Positions 48,601-57,744 of a stretch of 58,804 nucleotides of DNA are shown piece by piece (position 1 is the stretch's first letter; every line of letters starts with the position of its first letter). The notes below the pieces were generated by a model. It saw only the letters and a list, made by a program, of their open reading frames with translations, did no database searches and had not been told where the DNA came from. The DNA lies in contig JAFAUQ010000126.1 in assembly GCA_019243195.1 (NCBI GenBank), positions 1 through 58,804 on the forward strand, written 5' to 3'. The position numbers and the translations under genes are program-made. The DNA is from Hyphomicrobiales bacterium. GTDB lineage: Bacteria; Pseudomonadota; Alphaproteobacteria; Rhizobiales; Xanthobacteraceae.

Positions 48601-50730
48601 ATGCGGCCGCCGATGATCCTGCGCAAATCCCGCTTCGTGCATCAGCTGCCGGTCGGCGCCGACCGCGTGCTGCTCGTGCACGCCATCAGCCATTTGCGGC
48701 TGCCGGTCGATGCGGGGGTGGCGAAGCTCGTCGAGCATTTCGAGCAGCCGCGCAGCCTCCCCGATGAGTACCACGACCTCGCCAAGCTGCTGGGCTGCGA
48801 ACGCGCCCTGTTAGAGAGCTGCGCTAAGACCCTGATCGAGCGCGGCGTCTTCACCGACCGAAGCCCTGAGGAAGAACTGGCGGACATCGCCGCCCAGCTC
48901 GCTCCCACGCATGGACGCGACCCGGTCGAGCTTCTGGAACGCTACCGGCGCGAGCGCAAGGAAGGCTCCGCCTCCTACTGGACGGCCGGAACGGCTCAGG
49001 GTTTCGCCGATCTGAGCGGCGCCAAAAAGCGGCTCGACGTGATCCTCTACGGCGAGTGCGACATTCACATGGAGGCCGACTTCCTCCGGCGGGAAGGGGC
49101 ACGGCGCGGCTTCGACCTGCGCGTCGCCGCGACCTTCCCGGACGACTTTGCCTTCGCGAGCGAGCACAAGCACGATGCGGTCCTGATCGGCGCATTGCGC
49201 GCGCGCCATCACATCGCGAACGACCTCGCGCCGGGGCAGACCGCGCACCACGCCGAGTATGTGGCGCACGCGCGGCTCATCATCGAGCGGCTGCGCGAAC
49301 GCACCGGGGCGCCGATCCTGATCGACAATCTCCCCGAGCCCACCGTGCAGCCGCTCGGGCTTGCCGAGCGCGGGCTTGCCGGCCACCGGAACCGGTTCCG
49401 CCTCACCAACGTTGCGCTCGCCGATCTCGTGGAATCCTTCACCGACGTGCACGTGGTCGACGTCTCCGCCGTGCTCGCCGCGGGCGGCTCCGCCCTCATG
49501 ATCGATGACGCGCAGGTGGGCTTCACCCACCTCGGGTCGCCCGGCTGGCTGCTGCAGCGGCCGGAGAGCGAAAAGGCGGCGGTGCACGGAATTTTTCCTG
49601 AGATGAGCGAGCTGGCGCGCGCCCTCGGCGGCGACCCTTACGGCCGCGAGGCAGTGGTCGCGCGCGCCCATGTCGATGCGCTCGCCGTCGTGCTCGGGCT
49701 CGACCGCAAGAAATGCGTCATCGTCGATCTCGACGGCACCTTGTGGCCGGGTGTGCTGGCGGAGACCGGCATCCCGTTCGCCTGGGATCCGGCCAACAGC
49801 GGCGTCTTCTCCTACATCGGGCTTTATATCGGGCTGCACGAGGCGCTGCTCTGCCTCAAGCGCCGCGGCATCGTGCTCGCCTGCGTCAGCAAGAACGACG
49901 AGGCGACGGTGCGGGAGCTGTGGAAATATCCGGACCACTATCCGCGCCAGCGCCTTCTGACCCTCGACGATTTCGTCACCTGGCGCATCAACTGGAACGA
50001 CAAGGTCGACAACATCCGCGCGATCGCCGATCAGCTCGGCTTCGCGCTCGACGCGTTCCTGTTCATCGACGACCATCCGATCGAGCGCGACCGCGTGCGC
50101 AAGCGGTTGCCCGCGGTCGAGGTGTGGGGCGAGAACCCGTTCGACTTGCGCCGCGCGCTGCTCGACGATCCGCGCCTCCAGCTGCCGCGCATCACCGCGG
50201 AAACGGCGGCGCGCACCGATCTGGTCAAAGCGCAACTCGGCCGTGAGCAGTTCCGCGTGGAGACACTCGATGAGGCGGAGTACATCGCTTCATTGGACAT
50301 TCAGTGCCGCACCGAGCGTCTGGGCCCCAGCGCGAGCTTCGAGCGCATCGCGGAACTGTTCCAACGTACGACGCAGTTCAACACGACGGGCCGCAAGTTC
50401 TCGGCCGGCGAACTTGCCGCGCTCGTATCCGATCCCGACGCGTATGTTTTTTCGCTCCACGTCGCCGACCGCTTCGGCGATCATGGCTTGGTGGGCGCGG
50501 CGGTCGTCGTGAATAGCGAGATCGTGGGGCTCGTGATGAGCTGCCGCGTGCTCGGGCTCGGAGTCGAGCACACGTTCCTCGAGCAGATCGTCGATACGGT
50601 CAAAGAAAAATTCGACGCGCTCACGGCGCGCATCGTCGCAACGGCGCGCAACATTCCGGTGCGCAACATTTATCGCGACAACGGCTTCGTCGCCGAAGAC
50701 GATGGGCTGTGGCGGCTTAAGTCGGCCTAA
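48601..50730 (+). CDS. FkbH-like HAD-IIIC phosphatase/acyltransferase protein
   Basis: A 709-residue multidomain protein. Residues 1-100: small helical domain (FVHQLPVGADRVLLVHAIS, then a winged-helix-like segment). About 140-360: SGNH-like region. About 370-520: HAD core with nucleophile Asp 376 in VDLDGTLWPGVL and SKNDEATVRELW, FIDDHPIERDRV. About 540-709: GNAT-like domain (QRTTQFNTTGRKFS, HGLVGAAVV). FkbH proteins load glyceryl units on acyl carrier proteins for polyketides; here there is no PKS or carrier protein nearby. TTG 48598 and ATG 48613 are other starts. Confidence 0.85.
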   Translation: MRPPMILRKSRFVHQLPVGADRVLLVHAISHLRLPVDAGVAKLVEHFEQPRSLPDEYHDLAKLLGCERALLESCAKTLIERGVFTDRSPEEELADIAAQLAPTHGRDPVELLERYRRERKEGSASYWTAGTAQGFADLSGAKKRLDVILYGECDIHMEADFLRREGARRGFDLRVAATFPDDFAFASEHKHDAVLIGALRARHHIANDLAPGQTAHHAEYVAHARLIIERLRERTGAPILIDNLPEPTVQPLGLAERGLAGHRNRFRLTNVALADLVESFTDVHVVDVSAVLAAGGSALMIDDAQVGFTHLGSPGWLLQRPESEKAAVHGIFPEMSELARALGGDPYGREAVVARAHVDALAVVLGLDRKKCVIVDLDGTLWPGVLAETGIPFAWDPANSGVFSYIGLYIGLHEALLCLKRRGIVLACVSKNDEATVRELWKYPDHYPRQRLLTLDDFVTWRINWNDKVDNIRAIADQLGFALDAFLFIDDHPIERDRVRKRLPAVEVWGENPFDLRRALLDDPRLQLPRITAETAARTDLVKAQLGREQFRVETLDEAEYIASLDIQCRTERLGPSASFERIAELFQRTTQFNTTGRKFSAGELAALVSDPDAYVFSLHVADRFGDHGLVGAAVVVNSEIVGLVMSCRVLGLGVEHTFLEQIVDTVKEKFDALTARIVATARNIPVRNIYRDNGFVAEDDGLWRLKSA

Positions 50731-50739
50731 TCGCGGGCC

Positions 50740-51165
50740 TCAGCGGCGCACCACCAACACCGAGCAGGTGGCGTGGCGCACCACGTGGGCGGCATTGGAG
50801 CCGAGGAAATACGTCCGTTTGCCCGGCCGATGCGAGCTCATGACGATGAGATCGGCGCCGATCGCCGTTGCCTCGTCGAGGACCTCGTGATGAACGCCGC
50901 CCTGGCGCACGACAACGGACACGTGGTGCGCGTCCAATCCGCTCTCCCTGGCGACGATTTCGAGCGCTTCCTGCGCGGTGCGCCGCTGCTGTTCGTCGAA
51001 GTCCGCCGGGACATAGCTGGCGAGATCGGCCGGCGTGTCGGGCAACACGTTGAGCAGCCGTATCGATCCGCCGGACGCGCGCGCCAAGGTCACCGCGGTC
51101 TCGATCGAAGGCGTGCCGAGTTCCGGGTGGGCGAGATCGATGGGAACGAGAATCCGTCTGAACAC
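50740..51165 (-). CDS. Universal stress protein (UspA family)
   Basis: A 141-residue single-domain Usp. It opens FRRILVPIDLAHPE, has LLNVLP in strand 2, and the ATP-binding loop G-A-D-L-I-V-M-S-S-H-R then GSNAAHVVRHATCSVLVVR, which fits the G-2x-G-9x-G-S/T pattern in part (GKRTYFLGSNAAHVV). So nucleotide binding is likely. Convergent with the FkbH-like gene, ten bases apart. Confidence 0.88.
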   Translation of the reverse strand: MFRRILVPIDLAHPELGTPSIETAVTLARASGGSIRLLNVLPDTPADLASYVPADFDEQQRRTAQEALEIVARESGLDAHHVSVVVRQGGVHHEVLDEATAIGADLIVMSSHRPGKRTYFLGSNAAHVVRHATCSVLVVRR

Positions 51166-51216
51166 CGGCCGACCTCCTGTGTTTGGCCGAGCCTGCCACA
51201 GCCGGGCCGGGTCTCG

Positions 51217-52269
51217 TTAGTTTTTAGCGGGAGTTTCGTCCTCCTCCGCCGCGTTCCGGCGGGCGATCAGGTCGGGCACGAGATCGGCAAGAGCCGGACG
51301 GGAGAGTGCGACGAACGGCAACGGCCGCGCCACCTCGATGGCGGCAAGCCCAAGTCGCGCCGTGAGCAGCCCGTTGAGCACGCCTTCGCCCAGGCGCGCC
51401 GAGAGCTTGGCGGCGACACCATGGCCGAGCACCTGCTGGATGAGGCTGTCGCCCGCCGCCATGCCGCCGGTCATCGCGAGATGCGCGACCACGTGCCGGA
51501 ACAGGCGGATCAACCCGAGCGTGCCGGGCCGGCCGCCGTAGAGATCGGCGAGGCGCCGCACCAGCATCACCGCGCTCACCAGCACGAACAGCATGTCGAC
51601 GGCCGCGCGCGGGCTCACGGCGGTGACCACCGACACGCGGCGCGCGGTGGCGGCGACCAGCCGGCGCGCCTCCTGATCGAGCGGGTTCATAAGTTCGCGC
51701 TCGGCAAGCCGCACCAGGTCGGCGCCGTCGATGATGTCCCCGAGATGACCGGTGATGGTCGCCCGGCTGCGCGCAAGCCGTGGCTCGCCGGCAACGACGG
51801 TGAGCAGCTCGCGCACCAGCACACGGGCGCCATCGCGGTCGTCGCTGGCGATGATCTGCTCGGCGCGGGCGTGCAGCTTCTCGACCGCCGCGAGCCGCGC
51901 CAGCCCGATCGCCTCGCGCGCCAGGATCGCCACGAGCGCCAGCCCGGCCACGATCGCGAGCACGAGGCCGAGTACGCCGAGCGCGGCGGAGCGCGCCGCC
52001 AGATCCTCGATCAACCGGGTCACGGCGAGGCCCAGACCGAGGACGGTGAGGGCGCCCAGCGCGGACCAGAACACGCTCGCCCAGGCGAAACGTTTGCGCG
52101 GCGGCGCCGCGGGAATGACGGCGGGCAACGCCGACGCATCGGGGGCAGGCGTCAGCAGGATCTGCGCGCCGCGTGCCGACGGCCGCGCATCCTCTGCCAC
52201 GTCCACAGGCGCGACCACGACCTGCGGGTCGTCGAGCCGGAAGGCGGCGGGCCGGCGGGGGGTGCTCAT
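51217..52269 (-). CDS. ycjF: YcjF-type membrane protein (DUF697/TIGR01620)
   Basis: A 350-residue inner-membrane protein. Two helices lie at about residues 63-115 (FAWASVFWSALGALTVLGLG and LGVLGLVLAIVAGLALVAIL); the C-terminal half holds the DUF697-type segment (AVSPRAAVDMLFVLVSAVML, GGMAAGDSLIQQVLGHGVAA). It overlaps the upstream ycjX by four bases. The pair is a conserved stress-linked (phage-shock-associated in enterics) unit of unknown mechanism. Confidence 0.88.
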   Translation of the reverse strand: MSTPRRPAAFRLDDPQVVVAPVDVAEDARPSARGAQILLTPAPDASALPAVIPAAPPRKRFAWASVFWSALGALTVLGLGLAVTRLIEDLAARSAALGVLGLVLAIVAGLALVAILAREAIGLARLAAVEKLHARAEQIIASDDRDGARVLVRELLTVVAGEPRLARSRATITGHLGDIIDGADLVRLAERELMNPLDQEARRLVAATARRVSVVTAVSPRAAVDMLFVLVSAVMLVRRLADLYGGRPGTLGLIRLFRHVVAHLAMTGGMAAGDSLIQQVLGHGVAAKLSARLGEGVLNGLLTARLGLAAIEVARPLPFVALSRPALADLVPDLIARRNAAEEDETPAKN

Positions 52270-53807
52270 GCGAGGCGATCTCCCAGCAAAAATTGGAGCG
52301 CACGGTCGAGCCGGATATGCGGCAGGCCGGTCCCCTTGCGCCCCATCACCGCCGGCGGGCGGAAGCGCAGGAAGCGATAATCGGCCGCGTGCGGCTCCCC
52401 GGCGGTGAGTCCGCGGAAAGTTTCCCCCGTGCCAAACAATCCCTCGGCGTCGTCGGGGAGATCGCCGGGAAACACCGCGACCTCGCTTGCGCCATCGAAA
52501 GTTTCGCGGCCGGCGCGCTCGCCGGGCGAGGGAGTTCCGACGATCGACGGCAGCCGTTCGCGACCTTGGTCGACCGTCGCTTCGCGGGTCGCGCGCACCG
52601 CCGCCAGCGCCACCACGTCGATGCGCGCGCCCGCGAGCGCGGCGCGGGCGGCGGCGCGCTCGGTCATGCGCGAAAGAATACGTTCGAGCCTGTCGTGGGT
52701 CGCGTGATGCAGGTGATCGGCCTTGGTGGCGGCGAACAGAATGCGGTCGATGCGCGGGCGCAGCAGCATGCTGGCAAAGCTGTTCCGCCCGGCGCGGAAG
52801 CAGGCGAGGATCGCCGCGAACGCGTTCTCGAGATCGCGCAGCGCCGCCGGCCCGGCATTGAAGGCGGCGAGCGTGTCGATCAGGACGATCTGCCGGTCGA
52901 GCCGCGCGAAGTGCTCGCGGAAGAACGGGCGCACGACTGCGTTCTTATAAGCCTCGAAACGCCGCTCCATCATGGTCCATAACGAGCCGGGCGGCGCGGC
53001 TGCGTCGTTCGGAAGGTCAAGCGGCGCGAAGGTGAGGGCGGGGGAGCCCTCGAGTTCGCCCGGCATGAGGAAGCGCCCGGGCGGCAGCAAGCGCAAGGCG
53101 TAGCGTTCGTCGCGGCAGGCGGCCAGATATTCGCTGAACAACCGTGCGGCGGTGCGCGCGGCGGACTCGTCCTCGGGGCCGAGCGGCCGCAGGGTAGTGA
53201 GATGTTTGTGCCACGCCGCAGCAAGCGCGCGGCGCGGCTCGGCGCGCGCAAGCTCGAGCGTCTGGCGCGACCACTCGGCGTAGCTCGTGGTGAGGAGCGG
53301 CAGGTCGAGCAGCCACTCGCCGGGATAATCGACGATATCCAGGGTGAGCGTGCGCTCGCGTGCCGCGCCGCGCGCCGACTGATACTCGATCACGAGGCGC
53401 AGCTCGCTGATACGGCGCGTCGATTCCGGCCACACGCGTTCTTCGATCAGCGCGCGCGCATGGGTCTCGTAATCGAAGCGCGGTACCGCGTCGTCGGGCT
53501 GCGGCTTGAGCGTAGCGCGGGCGATGCGGCCGCTGGCGAGCGCCTCGAACACCGGCAGCCGGCCGCCGTTGAGCAACGCATGCACCAGCGCGGTGATGAA
53601 CACCGTCTTGCCGGCGCCGGACAGGCCAGTAACACCGAGCCGGACCGTGGGATGGACCACGTGGCCGGCGAAATCGGCGAGCGCCCGCGCGGCCAGCCGC
53701 GCTTCCTCGGCGACGGTCGCCAGAGGCGCGGGCATTGCAAAGGGAAGGGTCGGCCGAGCCACCACGGCGGGGAGATAGGGTGTAGCTGGCGCAGCCGCCA
53801 GTCGCAT
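52266..53807 (-). CDS. ycjX: YcjX-family P-loop NTPase
   Basis: A 513-residue GTPase-like protein. P-loop GVTGLSGAGKTVFITAL at about residues 57-73 (counted from the first Met), LDIVDYPGEWLLDLPLL with the switch-II Asp, and IDTLAAFNAGPAAL and FAATKADHLHH (specificity-like motif) place it in YcjX. ATG at 53735 (MPAPLATVAEE) is a likely alternative start since the first 24 residues look unstructured. Works with ycjF, whose start it overlaps. Confidence 0.88.
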   Translation of the reverse strand: MRLAAAPATPYLPAVVARPTLPFAMPAPLATVAEEARLAARALADFAGHVVHPTVRLGVTGLSGAGKTVFITALVHALLNGGRLPVFEALASGRIARATLKPQPDDAVPRFDYETHARALIEERVWPESTRRISELRLVIEYQSARGAARERTLTLDIVDYPGEWLLDLPLLTTSYAEWSRQTLELARAEPRRALAAAWHKHLTTLRPLGPEDESAARTAARLFSEYLAACRDERYALRLLPPGRFLMPGELEGSPALTFAPLDLPNDAAAPPGSLWTMMERRFEAYKNAVVRPFFREHFARLDRQIVLIDTLAAFNAGPAALRDLENAFAAILACFRAGRNSFASMLLRPRIDRILFAATKADHLHHATHDRLERILSRMTERAAARAALAGARIDVVALAAVRATREATVDQGRERLPSIVGTPSPGERAGRETFDGASEVAVFPGDLPDDAEGLFGTGETFRGLTAGEPHAADYRFLRFRPPAVMGRKGTGLPHIRLDRALQFLLGDRLA

Positions 53808-53829
53808 GCTCGGGAATCGTGATAACGCG

Positions 53830-54807
53830 TCAAGTCACCGGGACCGTGGTCTGACGGTACTTCAAATCGCGATATTCGCCCGATTTCACGGGTGGGTATT
53901 TGGCCTTGCCCGGCGGGGCGATGCATTCGATGACAGCGTCGTAATTGGGTTGCTGAAAGAAGGCGATTGATAGCCGCTTTGCCCGCGATGCGACCGATGC
54001 GGGCGGATTCACCACCCGGTGACTGTTGGAAACCCAGCGATCATTCGTCCACCGCATCAGAAGATCGCCAATGTTTATAACAAACGTTTCCGGATCGGTT
54101 TCCACGTCGATCCATTGCCCATTATTGGTAAGCACCTGCAAGCCACCTGGTACGCTCTCGCCATTCAGGATCGTGAATGCCCCATAGTCGGTGTGTGCTC
54201 CGGCGCGCAACTGCCCTGGCTCGGGTGCGCTCGTCTGCTCAGGATAAAAGTTCAGCCGCATTGCGGAGATATGCCTATCGATTTTGTCATCGAAAAAATG
54301 CTCCTCGCGACCAAGCGCAAGAGCCGTCAGTCGCATCATGAACGCCGCGAGCTTTTCCATTTCTGCGTAGTAAACTGCAGCCGCATTCGCCAAGCCTTGC
54401 GGCGTCGTCGGCCAGAGGTTTGGTATGAAATAGCGCCTGCCCTCAGGCCCTGTGTAGTATGGCTCTTCCGGCCAGCTTTTCCGGCCGAAATGATAGAACT
54501 CTTTAAGATCGGCCGGCGTCGTACCTGCATTCGCGTGCGCCAGCGCCTCGCGTCCTTGCGCGCGATAGCCACGCGGCGTCCCGGAAACTGGATGAATTGC
54601 CTTACATTTGTCCTCCAAAGGCAGAGAAAAAAAGGTGTGCGCCTTTGACCGCAGCTCATCCATTACCGCAATCGGGACGCCGTGACCGGTAATGGTGAAG
54701 AAACCGATCTCACGACAGGTTGCGTCGATCTGCCTTGCAACAGCGTGTCTGGACGCGAGCCCACCGATGCGCGCCGCAGAAAGGTCGATTATCGGGATCC
54801 GCTGCAT
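53830..54807 (-). CDS. 2-oxoglutarate/Fe(II) oxygenase, isopenicillin-N-synthase-like
   Basis: A 325-residue oxygenase with the plant/bacterial IPNS layout: IPIIDLSAARIG, the DIOX_N part GFFTITGHGVP, and the catalytic domain with iron ligands His and Asp in GAHTDYGAFTIL and the second His in SNSHRVVNPP; KRLSIAFFQQP carries the 2OG-binding Arg-x-Ser. The ATG at 54807 has AGGAGGGGAA upstream. Relatives are often in purine/pyrimidine or amino-acid-related clusters. Substrate unknown; the decayed deacetylase beside it was probably its operon partner. Confidence 0.9.
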   Translation of the reverse strand: MQRIPIIDLSAARIGGLASRHAVARQIDATCREIGFFTITGHGVPIAVMDELRSKAHTFFSLPLEDKCKAIHPVSGTPRGYRAQGREALAHANAGTTPADLKEFYHFGRKSWPEEPYYTGPEGRRYFIPNLWPTTPQGLANAAAVYYAEMEKLAAFMMRLTALALGREEHFFDDKIDRHISAMRLNFYPEQTSAPEPGQLRAGAHTDYGAFTILNGESVPGGLQVLTNNGQWIDVETDPETFVINIGDLLMRWTNDRWVSNSHRVVNPPASVASRAKRLSIAFFQQPNYDAVIECIAPPGKAKYPPVKSGEYRDLKYRQTTVPVT

Positions 54808-55729
54808 ATTCCCCTCCTGCGACGCGCTCTGGTCATCGCTACCCATTCAACTCGCCGCCCTCGCCTTGCGGCGGCGTCGAGCTCGGCGGGACCGTCAGGA
54901 TCCGCCGCGACGAACCAGTCGGCGATTTCGCTGGAGGTGACGAACACCGTATCGCTGCGCGCCGCGAGTAGATCGAACGCCTTCTCCAGATAATACATGC
55001 GATGCGGCGCGCCCATCACGTGCGGATGCATCCCGATTGACAGCACGCGCGGCTGCTTCTCGAGTTCCGGCGCAAGCACCGCGAGCGTCGCCTCCAGGCG
55101 CTTGAGCAATGCGTCGCTCGATTGGCCCTGTACCACCCACATCGGGACGTCGTTGATCTCCCAGGTATAGGGCAGGCAGAGCAGCCGGCCGTGCGCGGTC
55201 GTCATCCAGCAGGGCAGGTCGTCGAGCAGCCAGTCGTTCGTGAAATCGAGGCCGCAGCGCTTGAGGATGTCGGGAGATGCATCGTTTCGCCACCGCCGGC
55301 GCCGAACCAGCCGCGCACCTTCTCGCCGGAGAGCTGCTCGAGGCGCGCCAGGCATCGCGTGATCTCCGCCTCCTCGTCGGCGATGAGCTCCCACCCGGCC
55401 TCGACCGTCGCCTTGGCGAGTGCGGGGTAGACATCGGCACATAGCGCGTTGATGAACGCCGACGCTCTGATCCCGCGCTTGCTCATCACGTCGAACAGCC
55501 GCGGCATGCCGCAGCGCAGTCCCTACTCGACCCACGAGTAATTGGCGACGTCCGGCGGCTCGATCTTGGCGCCGTGGGGCGGCGGCAACACCCCGCGCGG
55601 CATCGGCTGGTCGAACGGCCAGTACTCGATGGCGACCACCGGGTTGATCATCAGCGGCTTGCCGTGCAGCGGCGCATAGCGCCGCCGTTCGCTCGACATC
55701 GCAAATGGAATGCGGGGATTGGACCACAT
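54789..55729 (-). pseudogene. Polysaccharide-deacetylase/allantoinase-like pseudogene
   Basis: Homology runs through two frames. Frame 1 starts at 55729 (MWSNPRIPFAMS), reads VAIEYWPFDQPMPRGVLPPP and ANYSWVE, meets an in-frame TAG at 55523-55525 where the family has Tyr (VEYG), then continues GLRCGMPRLFDVM, RASAFINALCADVYPALA and SGEKVRGWFGAGGGET. Near 55280 it shifts frame to SPDILKRCGLDFTNDWLLDD, MHPHVMGAPHRMYYLEK and FVTSSEIADWFV. A segment expected after GWEL (holding conserved His) also seems deleted. So it has a nonsense, a frameshift and probably an in-frame loss: dead. It overlaps the oxygenase start by 19 bases. Confidence 0.8.
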
Positions 55730-55770
55730 GCTCGCAATGCTCCTTGAGTGCTCGGGGTAGCGGCGCACGG

Positions 55771-56958
55771 TCAAGACAGGCGACGGCGCAAGGCCGCGAT
55801 GGCCTGCATCGTCAGAGAAATTCGCTTCTCGTCGATCGGGGCCGCTTGCGAGGAAACCTTCGCAACCACCAGTTCGTTCGCGCGGTCCACATAAAGGTGC
55901 TGGCCATGGATGCCGTATCCGAACACGAGGGGCTCGGCTCCGCGCGCGACATACCATTTGTCGCGATAGTGCATGGGGCCGTCGCCAAACAAATGCGCGA
56001 AGTCGCCGTTGTTCCACGCCTCGGCTGAGCCGCGAGCGATCAGGTCATCGAGCCATTCCGCGGGAATGATCTGGACACCGTCGCGCTTGCCGCCTTGCAC
56101 CATGAGCTGGCCGACGCGTGCGAGATCCATGACGGTAGCGCAGACCCCGCCGGCGCAGCGCGGCGCGCCGAGCCGGTCGACCGTGATATAGGCGCTATGC
56201 TCGGCCCCCATCGGCTGCCACAGCAACGCGCTGAGAAGATCCGCGTAGCGCGTGTCGGCGGCGCGCTCGATCACCCAGCCCATCAGGTCGGTGTTGGGCG
56301 ACACGTAGTGGAAGCGCCAATCGTGAGGCCCGTCGGTCCGCGTGAGTCGCGCAAAGAAACTGCGCAGATCGCTCGGCGCATCGCCCGGATCAACGGGGTT
56401 CCAATTGGAAGCCTTGCGGTAGTCGACGATCGGCCCGGAGGTCGCCAGATAGTCTTCGTCGAAGTGAACGCCGGCGCGCATGTCGAGGAGATTGCTGACA
56501 GTTGCGCCCGCATAGGCCGTGTTGGTGATTTCAGGGATCAGGCGTGTGACCAGTGCGTTCGGATCGAGAATGCCATGGCCGGACAGGATACCGGCCACGA
56601 TGCCGAGCAGCGATTTTGAAACCGACATCAGGATGTGCGGCGTCTGCCGGAGCATGCCGTGCGCATAGCGCTCCGCGACGACCATACCGCGATGCAGGAT
56701 GACGATGCCATCGGTGTCCGTCGCGCCGAGGAAACCGTCGAAATCCAGACGTGCGCCATCGTGCTCAAAGGAGAATGCCGAAAGATCGGCTGGCGCCGAC
56801 GGCAAGGCCCAGATCCGTTCCGGCGCATGGGGGATGGCCGCCGACGGGACGATCTCGCGCACATGTTGGAATGCCCAGCGGTTGAACGGAGCGGTCCGCC
56901 AGTTGGCGAGCGTGATTTGGCCTTCGGGCGGCGGCGGAAACCCGGTCATCAACGGCAT
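55771..56958 (-). CDS. Serine hydrolase, beta-lactamase class C family
   Basis: A 395-residue penicillin-binding-type hydrolase. The nucleophile motif S-x-x-K is ILMSVSKSLLG (Ser about 112, Lys about 115), the second motif Y-x-N is YVSPNTDLMG. No signal peptide is visible, so it is probably cytoplasmic, like esterases or 6-aminohexanoate-dimer-hydrolase relatives. ATG 56958 chosen; a TTG at 56967 would overlap the preceding regulator gene by four bases. Likely one operon with that regulator. Confidence 0.85.
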   Translation of the reverse strand: MPLMTGFPPPPEGQITLANWRTAPFNRWAFQHVREIVPSAAIPHAPERIWALPSAPADLSAFSFEHDGARLDFDGFLGATDTDGIVILHRGMVVAERYAHGMLRQTPHILMSVSKSLLGIVAGILSGHGILDPNALVTRLIPEITNTAYAGATVSNLLDMRAGVHFDEDYLATSGPIVDYRKASNWNPVDPGDAPSDLRSFFARLTRTDGPHDWRFHYVSPNTDLMGWVIERAADTRYADLLSALLWQPMGAEHSAYITVDRLGAPRCAGGVCATVMDLARVGQLMVQGGKRDGVQIIPAEWLDDLIARGSAEAWNNGDFAHLFGDGPMHYRDKWYVARGAEPLVFGYGIHGQHLYVDRANELVVAKVSSQAAPIDEKRISLTMQAIAALRRRLS

Positions 56959-56963
56959 GGGAT

Positions 56964-57644
56964 TCAATCCCTGCGCGGATAGATGATGATCGAGAGATAC
57001 TGCATCGGCGTCTCGATCAGCTCTTCCGGTCCGTGGCGCGCGGCCGCATCGAAGAACAGCGCATCGCCCGGCTCCATGAGATAGCTACGGTCGGAGTGCA
57101 GATATCTCACCTTCCCGGACATCATGTAGATGAACTCGACGCCGGCGTGACGAAAATTCGTGTAAGGCACGGCGTTCTTTCGCAGTGTGATCAGATAGGG
57201 CTCGACGGCGATCTCGCCCCGCAGCGAATGCCCGAGCAAATCGTAGAGATGACCGGCCTTGGTGCCACGCCGCTCGATCCGCACACCGCGGCCGGCCTTT
57301 ACGAACGAACAATCGCGCCGCTCCTCGGTCTCGACGAACAGGGCGCTGATCGGAACGTTGAGCGCCTTGGCGAGTGCTTCAAGAGTCGCGAGCGACGGCG
57401 AGATCGCGCCGTTTTCGATCTTCGACAGCATTCCGGCAGAAATTCCGGCGGCAAGGCCCAATTCCGCGACGGTCAAATCGAGCAATTTGCGCAATCGACG
57501 GACCTCAGCGCCAATGCTCGTTTCCAAGGTCGGCGGCATGAATGCGTGCGGCGCGAGCGAGCCGGTCCTCAGCTCGGCGGCGGCGTCCACGCGGCGACGC
57601 TTGCGGACGCCCGCGCTCGTGCGCGGCTTGGACCGGGCTTTCAT
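56964..57644 (-). CDS. XRE-family regulator with cupin domain
   Basis: A 226-residue transcription factor. HTH at about residues 45-100 (VRRLRKLLDLTVAELGLAAG, GMLSKIENGAISPSLATLEA) and cupin sensor at about 145-220 (HAGVEFIYMMSGKVRYLHSD, LMEPGDALFFDAAARHGPEE). This type (PuuR/SutR-like) controls catabolism of amines and amino acids. The ATG at 57644 follows AGGAAA. It is divergent from the glxB-like gene 100 bases away and probably controls both units. Confidence 0.9.
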   Translation of the reverse strand: MKARSKPRTSAGVRKRRRVDAAAELRTGSLAPHAFMPPTLETSIGAEVRRLRKLLDLTVAELGLAAGISAGMLSKIENGAISPSLATLEALAKALNVPISALFVETEERRDCSFVKAGRGVRIERRGTKAGHLYDLLGHSLRGEIAVEPYLITLRKNAVPYTNFRHAGVEFIYMMSGKVRYLHSDRSYLMEPGDALFFDAAARHGPEELIETPMQYLSIIIYPRRD

Positions 57645-57744
57645 TGGGTTTCCTGTAGGGAAACAAAAGTGCTCATGGGTTGACATCCTTTAGCACGCGC
57701 CAATAATGTCAATAAGAAACAGCTCCCCGACAAAAGACACGTCG

